From NCBI RefSeq assembly GCF_001936595.1, contig NZ_MLBG01000002.1, positions 79,570 through 143,569 on the forward strand: a stretch of DNA of 64,000 bases, given 5' to 3'. Below are positions 11,984 to 21,393 of the stretch, one piece after another. The DNA is from Desulfovibrio sp. DV. GTDB taxonomy: Bacteria; Desulfobacterota; Desulfovibrionia; Desulfovibrionales; Desulfovibrionaceae. Each line of letters starts with the position of its first letter. Positions within the stretch are counted from its first letter, which is position 1. The notes below the pieces were generated by a model. That model was not told the origin of the DNA, did no database searches, and worked only from the letters and a program-made list of their open reading frames with translations. A program made the position numbers and the translations under genes.

Positions 11984-13402
11984 ATGAAAAAGGAATACTG
12001 CGGACTGTTCGGCATCTACGGCCACCCCGAGGCGGCCCGGATGACCTACTTCGGACTGTATGCCCTGCAGCATCGCGGGCAGGAGTCGGCCGGCATCGTC
12101 ACCTGGGACGGCACCCGTATCCGCGAACAGCGCGGCATGGGGCTGGTGGCCGACGTGTTCAGCGAACGCCACCTGGGCAAGGAACTCAAGGGCACGGTGG
12201 CGGTGGGGCATATCCGCTATTCCACCACCGGCGCTTCGCTTTTGCGCAACTGCCAGCCGTTTCTGGTGCGCTTTGGCGACTACCATTTGGCCATCGCCCA
12301 TAACGGCAACCTGGTCAACACCATGGAACTGCGTCAGGAACTGGAAGCCTCCGGCTCCATCTTCCAGACCACCATCGACTCCGAGGTGTTCGTCCACCTC
12401 ATTGCCAAGTACTTAAACGGCCATTCCCTGGAGGAAGCCGTCATCATGGCCTGCAACAAGGTCAAGGGCGCGTACTCCATCCTGCTTCTGGCCAATGACA
12501 AGATCATAGCCGTGCGCGATCCCCACGGCATCCGGCCGCTCATGCTCGGCCGCATGGGCGACGCCTACGTGCTGGCCTCCGAGACCTGCGCCTTTGACCT
12601 CATGGAGGCCGAGGCCATCCGGTCGGTGGCCCCGGGCGAGATGCTCGTCATCCAGGACCGCCGGCTCCAGTCCTATCGCATCTGCGATCCCCAGCCCGTT
12701 CGCCAGTGCATTTTCGAGCTGGTTTACTTTGCCCGGCCCGATTCGGAAGTCTTTGGCGAGGTGGTCTACGAACGGCGCAAGCATATGGGCTCCATCCTGG
12801 CCCAGGAAGCGCCGGTCGACGCCGACTACGTCATGCCGTTCCCGGACTCCGGGTTCTATGCCGCCATCGGCTATTCCCAGGCCTCGGGCCTGCCCTTTGA
12901 AATGAGCATGGTGCGCAACCATTACGTGGGCCGCACCTTCATCCAGCCCTCCCAGGACATGCGCGATTTCAGCGTGCGGGTGAAGCTCAATCCGGTCAAG
13001 AGCATGATCAAGGGCAAGCGCATCCTCATTGTCGAGGATTCCATCGTGCGCGGCACCACGATCCGCACCCGGGTCAAGCGTCTGCGCGAACTCGGCGCCC
13101 GCGAGATCCACATGCGCGTCTCCTGCCCGCCCATTCGCTTCCCGTGTTTTTACGGCATTGATTTCTCCTCCAAGGGAGAACTCATCGCCGCCCACCAGTC
13201 CGTGGACGATATCGCCCGCTTCATCGGCCTTGATTCGCTCCATTACCTGAGCATCGAGGGCCTGCTTGAAGCCGTGCATTGCAAAAGCGGCCAGGAGCCG
13301 CCGTACTGTCTGGCCTGTTTCGACGGCCAGTACATTATCCCGCCGTGCGGCGAGGGCCTGAAGACGTGCCTCGACGATGTGTCGGTGGCCCTTTCCTGGT
13401 AG
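11984..13402 (+). CDS. purF: Amidophosphoribosyltransferase, Fe-S type
   Basis: A 472-residue enzyme catalysing the first committed step of purine synthesis (PRPP plus glutamine to phosphoribosylamine). The N-terminal class II glutaminase domain starts MKKEYCGLFG, so the catalytic nucleophile is Cys6 after removal of a five-residue propeptide. The PRPP-binding motif ILIVEDSIVRGTT is near residue 350. Late cysteines, including CLAC in PPYCLACFDGQY (about residue 442), fit the Bacillus-type enzyme that holds a [4Fe-4S] cluster. It sits 16 bases after carB in the same direction. Confidence 0.96.
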   Translation: MKKEYCGLFGIYGHPEAARMTYFGLYALQHRGQESAGIVTWDGTRIREQRGMGLVADVFSERHLGKELKGTVAVGHIRYSTTGASLLRNCQPFLVRFGDYHLAIAHNGNLVNTMELRQELEASGSIFQTTIDSEVFVHLIAKYLNGHSLEEAVIMACNKVKGAYSILLLANDKIIAVRDPHGIRPLMLGRMGDAYVLASETCAFDLMEAEAIRSVAPGEMLVIQDRRLQSYRICDPQPVRQCIFELVYFARPDSEVFGEVVYERRKHMGSILAQEAPVDADYVMPFPDSGFYAAIGYSQASGLPFEMSMVRNHYVGRTFIQPSQDMRDFSVRVKLNPVKSMIKGKRILIVEDSIVRGTTIRTRVKRLRELGAREIHMRVSCPPIRFPCFYGIDFSSKGELIAAHQSVDDIARFIGLDSLHYLSIEGLLEAVHCKSGQEPPYCLACFDGQYIIPPCGEGLKTCLDDVSVALSW

Positions 13403-13409
13403 ATCGCCC

Positions 13410-13769
13410 ATGGCTTTTGACATCAACAATACCCTGGCGTCGGCCAAAGACAAGTCGCTGTCCAAGCTGCTCTTGTCCGCTGCCAAGCCGTTTCTGCGCG
13501 AATACGGCGAAGTGGTGGCCCTTTGTATCGACAGCAGCGCCCGGACGCTCACAATGGAAGTGCTCCCTGTGGGCGAGCGCGAGACCATTGGGGTGGAGTT
13601 GACCGGCTACAAGCTTGTCACCGACGAGACCGGACGCGGCTGGCTCACCTTTGAGCGGTTTTCCACCACCCGCCAGTGGCTGACCCTTGTGGCCGAAAAA
13701 GCCTTGCCCGAACGGCGGCTCAAGCTGCCTTCGGCCACGCCCATGGCCTTGCTCCAGACTATGTTGTAG
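13410..13769 (+). CDS. Conserved hypothetical protein after purF
   Basis: A 119-residue soluble protein that I do not recognise. It has no signal peptide or membrane helix. It looks like an alpha/beta fold with a helical start (LASAKDKSLSKLLLSAAKPFLREYGEV) and a strand-rich middle (LTMEVLPVGERETIGVEL). The ATG at 13410 is 8 bases after the purF stop, so it is in the carB-purF unit, and a strong terminator follows at 13801. A role linked to nucleotide metabolism is only suggested by position. Confidence 0.72.
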   Translation: MAFDINNTLASAKDKSLSKLLLSAAKPFLREYGEVVALCIDSSARTLTMEVLPVGERETIGVELTGYKLVTDETGRGWLTFERFSTTRQWLTLVAEKALPERRLKLPSATPMALLQTML

Positions 13770-14175
13770 ACGGTTGGGGAGCATTGCGGAAAAAATGCCA
13801 AGGCGCATCGGGATACCCGGTGCGCCTTTTTTGTCGCCGTCTCGGCCGGACGCAACCGGTCACGAAGTGGCCAACGGGCGTGTCTGCCGGGAGCACTCTG
13901 CCGGCCGGCGCAGGCGCGTATTTTTATTTCCCCCATTTTCTTCCGTAAATTCAATCCGATTGCCCTTGTCCAGCCAAAGGGGCTGTCAATTGGCAATTTT
14001 AATTTAGTTTCCCGTATGTTAAGAATCCGTATCGGCGGATGTCAAGACCTGGAAAGAGACGTTCCGACACTGCTTTCCTCACGAAACCATTGGTGGCAGC
14101 AGACATCGGCCGACCCGGTCCTGGTGTCACTCTTTTTGCCGTCCCGGCCCGCAACGCCCAAGGAGACCGTCTGCC
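13770..14175. other. Intergenic region between the carB-purF unit and the Hdr pair
   Basis: About 400 bases without a supported gene. It holds the terminator at 13801-13832. An AT-rich patch follows at about 13985-14030 with a TTGGCA and a TATGTT spaced 19 bases apart, a weak promoter candidate for the Hdr genes. AAGGAG lies just before the ATG at 14176. Short frames here show no family resemblance. Confidence 0.6.
13801..13832 (+). terminator. Rho-independent terminator of the carB-purF unit
   Basis: A stem of GGCGCATCGGG (13802-13812) and CCCGGTGCGCC (13816-13826) with a three-base loop and one G-U-type position, followed directly by TTTTTT (13827-13832). A textbook intrinsic terminator 30 bases after the last gene. 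Confidence 0.92.
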
Positions 14176-15504
14176 ATGGAGCCTTTGGAACTCGCCGTCG
14201 CCTCGCCGGAGCCTAGAGACCGGCTGCAGGCCCTCGACGTCCGGTCGTGTCTCGGCTGCGGGGCCTGCGCCAGCGGCTGTCCCATTCCCGGCACGCCCGG
14301 CATGGAGGGCTTTGACCCCCGGGTGGCGGTGCGGCTTATAGCCATGGGCCGCGAGGCGGAAGTGGCGGCCTCGCCGTTTCCCTGGGTCTGCACCAGCTGC
14401 GGCCGGTGTTCCCATGTCTGTCCCATGGGCATCGACCTCACGGCTGTTTTCAGCCTGCTGCGCGGGCTGGTTCCCCGGTCCAAGGTCCCGGGGACGCTTG
14501 AGAAGGGCGTGGCCTCGGTGCTGGAGACCGGCAACACCCTGGCGATCCCCCTGGAAGACTTCCTCGATACCTTAAGCGACATCGGCGGCGAATTGGCCGA
14601 AGAGGAATGTCCCGGCTTTTACGTGCCCGTGGACAGCCCCGGAGCCGATCTGCTCGTGTTTCTCAATTCCAAGGAAGTGTTCGGCGATTTCGATGACCTC
14701 AAATGGTGGTGGCGCATCTTTTACAATGCCCGGGAGCGCTGGACCGTGCCGTCGCGTAACTGGGAGGCCGAGGACTGGGGACTTTTCACCGGCAATCCCG
14801 ACGTCTCCCTGGTGCTGGCCCGGCGCAAGCTCGATCTCATGCGCAGCCTCGGGGCGGCCAGGCTGCTCATCCCCGACTGCGGCGGCGGTTCCTACGGCTG
14901 CCGCATGGGCCTGAAAACCTGCGCCCTGGAAGACCCTTCGCGCCAGGTCGATTCCCTGTATTTCTACGACTATCTGCTGGGACTGATCGATTCGGGCCGC
15001 ATCCGTCTCGATCCGGCCCGCAATGCCGGGCGCACCTACGTCTGGCACGACGCCTGCAAACACGGCCGCGAACTGGAACGCCATTTCGGCAAAGGCTATT
15101 ACGACGAGCCGCGCGCCATCCTCACGGCCTGCGTCGGACCGGACAATGTCGTGGCCATGGCTCCCGACCGGGCCAACAACTACTGCTGCGGGGCCGGCGG
15201 CGGCAACTGGCCCATGCCCTTTGAAAAGGAATCGGCTGCCCACGGCCGGTTCAAAGTGGCCCAGCTTGAAGCCTGCCGGGCCGATGTGGTGGTGGTCGGC
15301 TGCGCCAACTGCCGCGACCAGCTGCAAAAACGCCTGCCCCGGTTCTTTCCCGGCCGCTGTAACTACGAGGTCAAATACCTCTGGCAGCTCGTGGCCGAAA
15401 CCATGATCGCCACTCCCTGGACCCCGGCCGAAATTGCCGCGGCCAAGGAACGCAGCCGGTTGCAAAACCAGCATTTTGAAGCCGAACTGGACGGAGGCTT
15501 TTGA
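14176..15504 (+). CDS. HdrD-like iron-sulfur protein (HdrC-HdrB fusion)
   Basis: A 442-residue cytoplasmic iron-sulfur oxidoreductase. The N-terminal HdrC-like part carries two [4Fe-4S] motifs, CLGCGACASGCP and CTSCGRCSHVCP. The C-terminal HdrB-like part has one degenerate cysteine region (PDCGGGSYGC) and one full CCG domain (WHDAC, NYCCGAGGGNW, VGCANC) of the type that holds a catalytic or relay cluster in heterodisulfide reductases. The layout equals HdrD, GlpC and related proteins. Its stop overlaps the start of the double HdrA-like gene (TGATG), so the two products very probably form one complex. The substrate is unknown; methanogen heterodisulfide is not expected in this kind of organism. 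Confidence 0.88.
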   Translation: MEPLELAVASPEPRDRLQALDVRSCLGCGACASGCPIPGTPGMEGFDPRVAVRLIAMGREAEVAASPFPWVCTSCGRCSHVCPMGIDLTAVFSLLRGLVPRSKVPGTLEKGVASVLETGNTLAIPLEDFLDTLSDIGGELAEEECPGFYVPVDSPGADLLVFLNSKEVFGDFDDLKWWWRIFYNARERWTVPSRNWEAEDWGLFTGNPDVSLVLARRKLDLMRSLGAARLLIPDCGGGSYGCRMGLKTCALEDPSRQVDSLYFYDYLLGLIDSGRIRLDPARNAGRTYVWHDACKHGRELERHFGKGYYDEPRAILTACVGPDNVVAMAPDRANNYCCGAGGGNWPMPFEKESAAHGRFKVAQLEACRADVVVVGCANCRDQLQKRLPRFFPGRCNYEVKYLWQLVAETMIATPWTPAEIAAAKERSRLQNQHFEAELDGGF

Positions 15505-17564
15505 TGGACGCCAGCCAGCCTCTCCCCATCCTTGTGGCCGGCGGCGGCATGGCCGGCCTGCGGGCGGCCCTTGATCTGGCCGCGGCCGGCGGCAGCGTCG
15601 TTCTTGTTGAGGCCGGCACACGCCTGGGCGGCAGCCTGTCCCATGTCGCCACCCTGGCCCAGACCGGCCGGCCCATCCGGGATGAGCTCGACGCCCTGGT
15701 CGCAGACGTGCTGGAGAATCCGGGCATCACGGTCCGGCTGGGCCAGCGCCTGGAGTCCTTTGCCGGCCAGCCAGGGGAATTTCGCGCCGTGCTTGGCCGG
15801 CCAGGGGAGCAGGGCAGGGAGGAGGTCGCGGCCTCGTGCCTCATCCTGGCCATGGGCAGTGTTCCGTTTCATCCCGGCGGGCTCGATTTTCTGGGCCATG
15901 GCCTTATACCCGACGTGGTCACGAGCCTTGACGTGGAAGCCATGGCGGCTGGGGCAGGCGGCATCGTGCGTCCCTCCGACGGGGGGAGACCGCTGTCGGT
16001 TGCCTTCATCCAGTGCGTGGGGTCGCGAATGCTTGCGCCGGTCGAACGTCCGGTCTGCTGTGCGGCCTGCTGCGCCGTGAGCGTGCGCCAGGCCCTGGCC
16101 ATGCCCCAGGCCCGGCGCACCATTTGCGCCATTGATCTGCGCACCCATGTGCCCGGCACCCAGGAGGCGCTCAATCAGGCCGAATCCGAGGGGCTGGCCG
16201 TGCGCTACGTCCGACCCCACACCCTGGAATCGGGTCCGGACGGTCGCGGGGTCAGCTTCCGTTTTGTCGATACGCAGGGCCTGGAATGCCGGGAGACCGT
16301 CGATCTGGTCGTCCTGGCTGTTGGCGTCGGGCTTTCCGCCGCAACTCGGGCCATGCTTGAGGCCTCGGGAGTGGCCACGGGGCGGCATGGCTTTGTGGCG
16401 ACGCAACCGTTTGCTCCGGTGGCCACCAGCCGGCCCGGCGTGTTTGCGGCCGGCACGCTGCGCGGCCCGGCCGAGGCCTCCCTGGCTGTTGTCCAGGGAT
16501 CGGCCGCCGCCCGGGAAGCCCTGGCTGCGGCTGGCCCCAAGACGGGGCAGGCCGGGGTGAAAACTGCCTTGGTTGTTGGCGGCGGAACAGCCGGTCTGGC
16601 CTGCGCCCTGAGTCTGGCCCGGTGCGGCCTGCCCGTGGCCCTGGTCGAGGCCACCGACCGCCTGGGCGGCAATCCGCGCAAGCATCCGACGGTCTGGAAG
16701 GGCCAGGAAACCCGGCAGGCCGTTGCCGCCATGGCCCAGGCAGCCCTGGATCACGCAAGCATCACGGTGTTGACCGGGACGCGGCTGGTTGGCCTGTCCG
16801 GCCAACCGGGCCTTTGGACCGGGAGCCTCGACACGCCGCAAGGCCGTTGCGACCTGGCCTTTGGCGCGGCCGTATTGGCTCTGGGCGGCAACGAAGCCAG
16901 GCCCGACGAGTATCTTCTCGGACGCGATCCCCGGGTCATGACCCAGCTTGAATTCGAGAACTGGCGGCGCTCCCATCCTGCGCCCGAAGACGCGCCGCAG
17001 TCCGTGGTTTTCATCCAGTGCGTCGGGTCGCGGCAACGCCACGGCTACACCGCCTGCGCCCGGGTGTGCTGCTCCCAGGCCCTGTGCGCCGCCGTGGACG
17101 TCAAGAAAAGCCGCCCCGACGCCCAGGTGGCTGTTTTCTACCGCGACATCACCGCCTACGGCGAGGCCGAGGACATCTACACCGAGGCCAGACGCCTGGG
17201 CGTGCTCTTTTTCCGCTATGATCCCCTTTGTCCTCCTCGGGTTGAGCGCTTGGGCACTGATCTGGCGGTGACCGGCGAGGACAGCCTCCTTGGGCGAGCG
17301 GTGCGGCTTCGTCCGGACCGGGTTGTCCTGGCTGTGCCGCTTGTGCCCACCGGCGTGGCTGAAATGGCGGCCCTGTTTGCCCTGCCGACCGATGGACTGG
17401 GATTTCTGTCGCCGGTCCATCCGGTGCTGTATCCGGTCGATCTGCCCCGGCCCGGCCTGTTTGCCGCCGGCCTGTGTCTTGGTCCCAAGCCCTTGGACGA
17501 GTCCGTGGCCGAAGCCCAGGCTGCAGCCATGCGGGCGGCGGTGTTTCTGGCCGGACGCACCTGA
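15504..17564 (+). CDS. Tandem double HdrA-like flavoprotein without ferredoxin domains
   Basis: A 686-residue protein built from two HdrA-like modules in a row. Module 1 (about 1-345) starts with a dinucleotide-binding loop VAGGGMAGLRAAL and has FIQCVGSR at residue 168 followed by a CC-rich stretch (CCAACCAV). Module 2 (about 353-686) starts with VVGGGTAGLACAL and has FIQCVGSR at 503 followed by TACARVCC and the HdrA segment VAVFYRDITAYGEAEDIY. No ferredoxin-type cluster motifs flank either module, unlike HdrA, which makes it closer to QmoA/QmoB. It should bind two FADs and pass electrons to or from the adjacent HdrD-like protein. ATG at 15504 is preferred over a TTG at 15501. Confidence 0.87.
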   Translation: MDASQPLPILVAGGGMAGLRAALDLAAAGGSVVLVEAGTRLGGSLSHVATLAQTGRPIRDELDALVADVLENPGITVRLGQRLESFAGQPGEFRAVLGRPGEQGREEVAASCLILAMGSVPFHPGGLDFLGHGLIPDVVTSLDVEAMAAGAGGIVRPSDGGRPLSVAFIQCVGSRMLAPVERPVCCAACCAVSVRQALAMPQARRTICAIDLRTHVPGTQEALNQAESEGLAVRYVRPHTLESGPDGRGVSFRFVDTQGLECRETVDLVVLAVGVGLSAATRAMLEASGVATGRHGFVATQPFAPVATSRPGVFAAGTLRGPAEASLAVVQGSAAAREALAAAGPKTGQAGVKTALVVGGGTAGLACALSLARCGLPVALVEATDRLGGNPRKHPTVWKGQETRQAVAAMAQAALDHASITVLTGTRLVGLSGQPGLWTGSLDTPQGRCDLAFGAAVLALGGNEARPDEYLLGRDPRVMTQLEFENWRRSHPAPEDAPQSVVFIQCVGSRQRHGYTACARVCCSQALCAAVDVKKSRPDAQVAVFYRDITAYGEAEDIYTEARRLGVLFFRYDPLCPPRVERLGTDLAVTGEDSLLGRAVRLRPDRVVLAVPLVPTGVAEMAALFALPTDGLGFLSPVHPVLYPVDLPRPGLFAAGLCLGPKPLDESVAEAQAAAMRAAVFLAGRT

Positions 17565-17646
17565 GGTCTGTCTGGGCAGGGGGGGGAATCCGTGCTAGAG
17601 CGGGGGAGAAGCGCGTCTCAAAACTGCAACGCACGGAATCCCGCCC

Positions 17647-19472
17647 ATGAATCGCCCCAAGACTTTTGCCAAGGCCATTGTCCTTGGCATCGACGGACTC
17701 GATCCGGTGCTGTGCCGCCGGCTCATGGCCGCCGGCCGGCTGCCCCATCTGGCCCGGCTGGCCGCAACCGGCCGGTTCGCCGCCCTGGCCACGGCCAACC
17801 CGGCCCAGAGCCCGGTGGCCTGGACCTGCCTGGCCACCGGAGCCAACCCCGGCCAGCACGGCATTTTTGATTTTATCGTGCGCGCTCCGGGAACCTATCT
17901 GCCCCGATTGTCGCTCACCCGCCCCGGTCCGGGCGGCCAGCCCCAGCCGGCCTATACCTGCGAAACCTTTTTTGAAGTCGTTGCCAAGGCCGGACTGCCG
18001 GTGACCGCCGTCCGCTGGCCGGTCACCTATCCGCCGGCCTTTGCCGGGGTGACGACCCTGGCCGGCCTTGGCGCGCCCGACGTCAAGGGACGCCTGGGCA
18101 ATTACGTGCACTATGCCGAGGAGGCCGGGGCTGCCGGGGGGGGCGCGGCAAGTTCGTGCCGGTGCGCTTGGCCGACGGTCGGGCCGTGGTGACCGTGGAA
18201 GGCCCCCTGGCTGTGGTGGCCGGCCAGAAGACGCCGGCCGTCGTGCCCTTGGAATTATTCGTGGACGAGGGCCGGCTGGCCTATGCTGTGTGCGGCCAGT
18301 CCGGCAGCCTTGAACCGGGAAGCTGGTCGCCGTATCTGACGCTCGATTTCGACGCCGGGGAGGGCCGCCGGGTGCGCGGGCTCACCCGGCTGTGGCTGGG
18401 AAGGCTCAGGCCGCTTGAACTCTACCTCGGCCCGGTCCAGGTCGATCCCGGCGCGCCCAACCTGCCCATTGCCGCGCCGGCCGGGTATGCGGCCGAACTG
18501 GCTGCCGCCCTGGGCGGGCCGTTTTCCACGCTCGGGATGCCCGAGGAAACCAAGGGGCTCACCGATGGGGTCATGACCGATGAGGCCTTTTTGGCCATGT
18601 GCGAGGATGTGACGCGTGAGCGCGAGGCCATGCTGGATTTTGAACTGGGCCGGTTCCGGGAAGGGCTGTTGTCTGTGGTTTTCGACACCTCCGACCGCAT
18701 CCAGCACTGTTTCTGGCGGCTGGCCGATCCCGGCCACCCGCTCTATGACCCGGTCGAGGCCGCCCGCCTGGGGCCGGTTATCGACGACCACATGGTCCGC
18801 ATGGACGCGGTGGTCGGCCGGACCATGGCCGCAGCCGGCGACGATACAGCCCTTTTTGTCTGCTCGGACCATGGTTTTTGTTCCTACACCCGGTCCTTGA
18901 ATCTCAATGCCTGGCTGGTCAGCGAAGGCTACATGAAGCTCTCACCCCACGATCCGGCTGACAGCGGCGAACTCTTTCGCCATGTGGACTGGACAGGCAC
19001 CCGGGCCTTTGCCCTGGGCTTTGGTTCGATCTGCCTCAATATCGCCGGCCGGGACCGGCAGGGCGTGGTGCCGCCGGAGAGGGCCGACGCCCTGGCCGGG
19101 GAGATCGCCAGCCGCCTGGAAGCGCTCAGCGATGGCGGGAACTCCCCGGTGGCCGCCGTCCATCGCAAGGCCGGCCTCTACCATGGGCCCCTGGCCGGGC
19201 AGGCTCCGGAGTTGGTCGTCGGCTGCCGCCCGCCCTACCGCGTGGCCTGGACATCGGCCATTGGCGGCACAGGGGGCGAGATTTTTACGGACAATCGCCA
19301 GAAATGGTCGGGCGATCACTGCGTGGACGCCTCGTTTGTGCCGGGTTCGTTGTTTGCAAACCTGCCCCTGGCCGCATCCGACGGGGTGGCCCAGACCCGG
19401 CTGGCGGCTACTGTCTGCCGCTCCCTTGGCCTGACGCCGGCGGCGCATATGGATGACGACTTGCTTGGGTAA
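17647..19472 (+). pseudogene. Alkaline phosphatase-superfamily (nucleotide pyrophosphatase/PglZ-like) protein, frameshifted at a G8 run
   Basis: Two adjoining reading frames encode one protein of about 608 residues of the alkaline phosphatase / type I phosphodiesterase superfamily. The first part (17647 to about 18140) has the metal-binding start VLGIDGLDPVLC and the nucleophile region SPVAWTCLATGANPGQHGIFDF. The second part (in frame from about 18135 to 19472) has the metal-site motifs FDTSDRIQHCFW and FVCSDHGF. The frames meet at a run of eight G (18136-18143); one more G, or a -1 shift, would join them through GRGKFVPVRLADG. The break could be a sequencing error, slippage-controlled expression or a real mutation. 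Neighbouring genes do not show the substrate. Confidence 0.8.
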
Positions 19473-19485
19473 TGCAGCCATGCCC

Positions 19486-19514
19486 TTGACGCGACGCTTT
19501 TCCAGCCCTACTGT
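19486..19514 (+). promoter_or_regulatory. Sigma-70 promoter candidate for marR-MFS
   Basis: TTGACG (19486-19491), exactly 17 bases, then TACTGT (19509-19514), 36 bases before marR. The -35 box is good and the -10 box weak. Confidence 0.5.
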
Positions 19515-19522
19515 TTCGAAAA

Positions 19523-19533
19523 CTAACTATTAG
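19523..19533 (+). promoter_or_regulatory. Possible MarR operator
   Basis: CTAACTATTAG is a palindrome (CTAA/TTAG around CTA) just downstream of the promoter boxes and before the marR start, where an autorepressor would be expected to bind. The site is short, so this is tentative. Confidence 0.35.
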
Positions 19534-19549
19534 CGGTAAGGGTACTGCC

Positions 19550-20011
19550 ATGGCCGACTCCCTAGACATCTGCGCCCGCGAATTGCTCGACGTCATGCCG
19601 CTGGTCATGCAGGATTTACGACGTACCATGCGCAGCCAGAGTGCGCCCGATCTGCGGGTGCCGGAACTGCGTAGTCTGGCCTTTTTGCGGCACAATCCCG
19701 GCTCCAATCTGACGGATCTGGCAGAGTACATCGGCGTTTCCCTGCCCTCCATGTCCAAACTGGTCGATACCCTGACCTTTCGCGGCTTTATCGAGCGCAC
19801 CCCGGACGCCCAGGATCGGCGGCGGGTGCGCCTGGGGCTCACCGAGTCCGGGCTGGCCATATTGGCCAAGGCCCGGGAAGCGGTCAAAGCCTCCTTTGTC
19901 GCCAAATTGGCCAAGCTTGAGCCGCAGGATGTCGAACGCATCACGACCGGCATGAAACTGCTGCATTCCCTCTTTGCCCTTGCCCCGGACACCGACGTGG
20001 CAAACGGCTAA
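19550..20011 (+). CDS. MarR-family transcriptional regulator
   Basis: A 153-residue winged helix-turn-helix protein. The recognition region is LTDLAEYIGVSLPSMSKLVDTLTFRGFIER and the wing carries the typical DRRRVRLGLTESG (about residues 85-97). Flanking N- and C-terminal helices would form the dimer interface. MarR proteins usually repress a neighbouring efflux or stress gene and are released by small ligands. The MFS exporter 60 bases downstream is the obvious target. Confidence 0.92.
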   Translation: MADSLDICARELLDVMPLVMQDLRRTMRSQSAPDLRVPELRSLAFLRHNPGSNLTDLAEYIGVSLPSMSKLVDTLTFRGFIERTPDAQDRRRVRLGLTESGLAILAKAREAVKASFVAKLAKLEPQDVERITTGMKLLHSLFALAPDTDVANG

Positions 20012-20071
20012 CTATCCCCGACCAACCATACCGCCGCGGCAGCCCCCTGGCTGCCGCAGGTTTTACGAGCC

Positions 20072-21310
20072 ATGGCCATCTCCCCGAACCCGACCGGCAG
20101 TCTGCTTTTACGGTCTTTTCGCCACCGCAACTTCCGGCTGTTTTTTGCCGGCCAGTTTATCTCGCTCACCGGCACCTGGATGCAGTCGGTGGCCGTGTCC
20201 TGGCTGGTCTACCGCCTGACCGGATCGAGCATGGCTCTGGGGCTGGTGGGCTTTGCCAGCCATATTCCGGTCTTCCTGTTCGGTCTTTTCGGCGGCTGTC
20301 TGGCCGATCGCGGCAACAAACGGGCCATTCTCATTGCAGCCCAGGCTGCGGCCATGCTGCAAGCCCTGGCCCTGGCCGCCCTGACCCTGTCCGGAACCGC
20401 CAACGTCTGGCTGGTTGTCTCGCTGGCCACGTTTCTGGGGCTGGTCAATGCCGTGGACATGCCCACCCGCCAGGCCTTTGTGGTGGATATGGTGGGACGC
20501 GAGGATCTGCACAACGCCATTGCGCTGAATTCCTCCATGTTCAACAGCGCCCGGGTCGTCGGCCCGGCCCTGGCCGGAGTGCTGGTAGCCGCCATTGGCG
20601 AGGGCTGGTGCTTTCTGGTCAACGGCCTCAGTTATCTGGCCGTCATCGCCGCCCTGGCCGCCATGCGCCTGCCCCCCTCCCAACCATCCTGCGGGTCCGG
20701 CTCGGTCTCGGGCCATGTCCGCCAGGGGCTGGCCTATGCCTGGGGCGACCGCAGCGTGCGTTCGATCCTGGGCAGCCTTATCATCACGAGCCTTTTCGCC
20801 TCGTCCTACATGGTGTTGTTGCCTGTGGTCGTTAATACGGTGCTCGGCCATGGGGCTCAGGCTCTCGGGTTTCTTATGGCTGCAACCGGGGTTGGCAGCG
20901 TGGCGGCCGCCTTGCTGCTGGCCCTTCGCCAGAAAAGCCGGGGGCTTTCGCGGTGGCGGATCGTTTCCGGCCTGGGCGTGGGACTGGTCATGGTGGCTTT
21001 CGCCTTTTCGCAGACGTTCTGGCTCTCGGTGTGCCTGTCAATGATCATGGGGTTCTGCCTGATCTTTTTCTTCGCCGCCTCCAACACGATGCTGCAACTG
21101 CGAAGCCCCGACGCCATGCGGGGCCGCATCATGTCCCTGTATTCCGTCACCCTGGTCGGCATGGCCCCCTTCGGTTCGCTGCTGGCCGGGGCCGCTGCCA
21201 GTCTTTTGGACGCGCCGACCACCATTGCCCTGGCCGGCGGCTTGTGCGTGGCCGGGGTGGCGCTTTCCACCATCCTGGACCGAGAGCCGGGGCAGGAGCG
21301 CCCGGCCTGA
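20072..21310 (+). CDS. MFS transporter, EntS/DUF894-like exporter
   Basis: A 412-residue inner-membrane transporter with about 12 hydrophobic helices. It begins with FRHRNFRLFFAGQFISLTGTWMQSVAVSWLVYRLTGS, typical of the MFS_3/EntS group that exports siderophores and drugs. The loop between helices 2 and 3 carries GGCLADRGNKRAILI, the MFS signature. Co-direction with marR suggests it is controlled by that regulator. The exported compound is unknown. Confidence 0.9.
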   Translation: MAISPNPTGSLLLRSFRHRNFRLFFAGQFISLTGTWMQSVAVSWLVYRLTGSSMALGLVGFASHIPVFLFGLFGGCLADRGNKRAILIAAQAAAMLQALALAALTLSGTANVWLVVSLATFLGLVNAVDMPTRQAFVVDMVGREDLHNAIALNSSMFNSARVVGPALAGVLVAAIGEGWCFLVNGLSYLAVIAALAAMRLPPSQPSCGSGSVSGHVRQGLAYAWGDRSVRSILGSLIITSLFASSYMVLLPVVVNTVLGHGAQALGFLMAATGVGSVAAALLLALRQKSRGLSRWRIVSGLGVGLVMVAFAFSQTFWLSVCLSMIMGFCLIFFFAASNTMLQLRSPDAMRGRIMSLYSVTLVGMAPFGSLLAGAAASLLDAPTTIALAGGLCVAGVALSTILDREPGQERPA

Positions 21311-21393
21311 CGCCCTGTTGACAACCACGCCATAGTGCGGCCAGACAACGGCTGGCACGCACAGCCGCTTCCACGCGGCAAAGGAGACGGACA

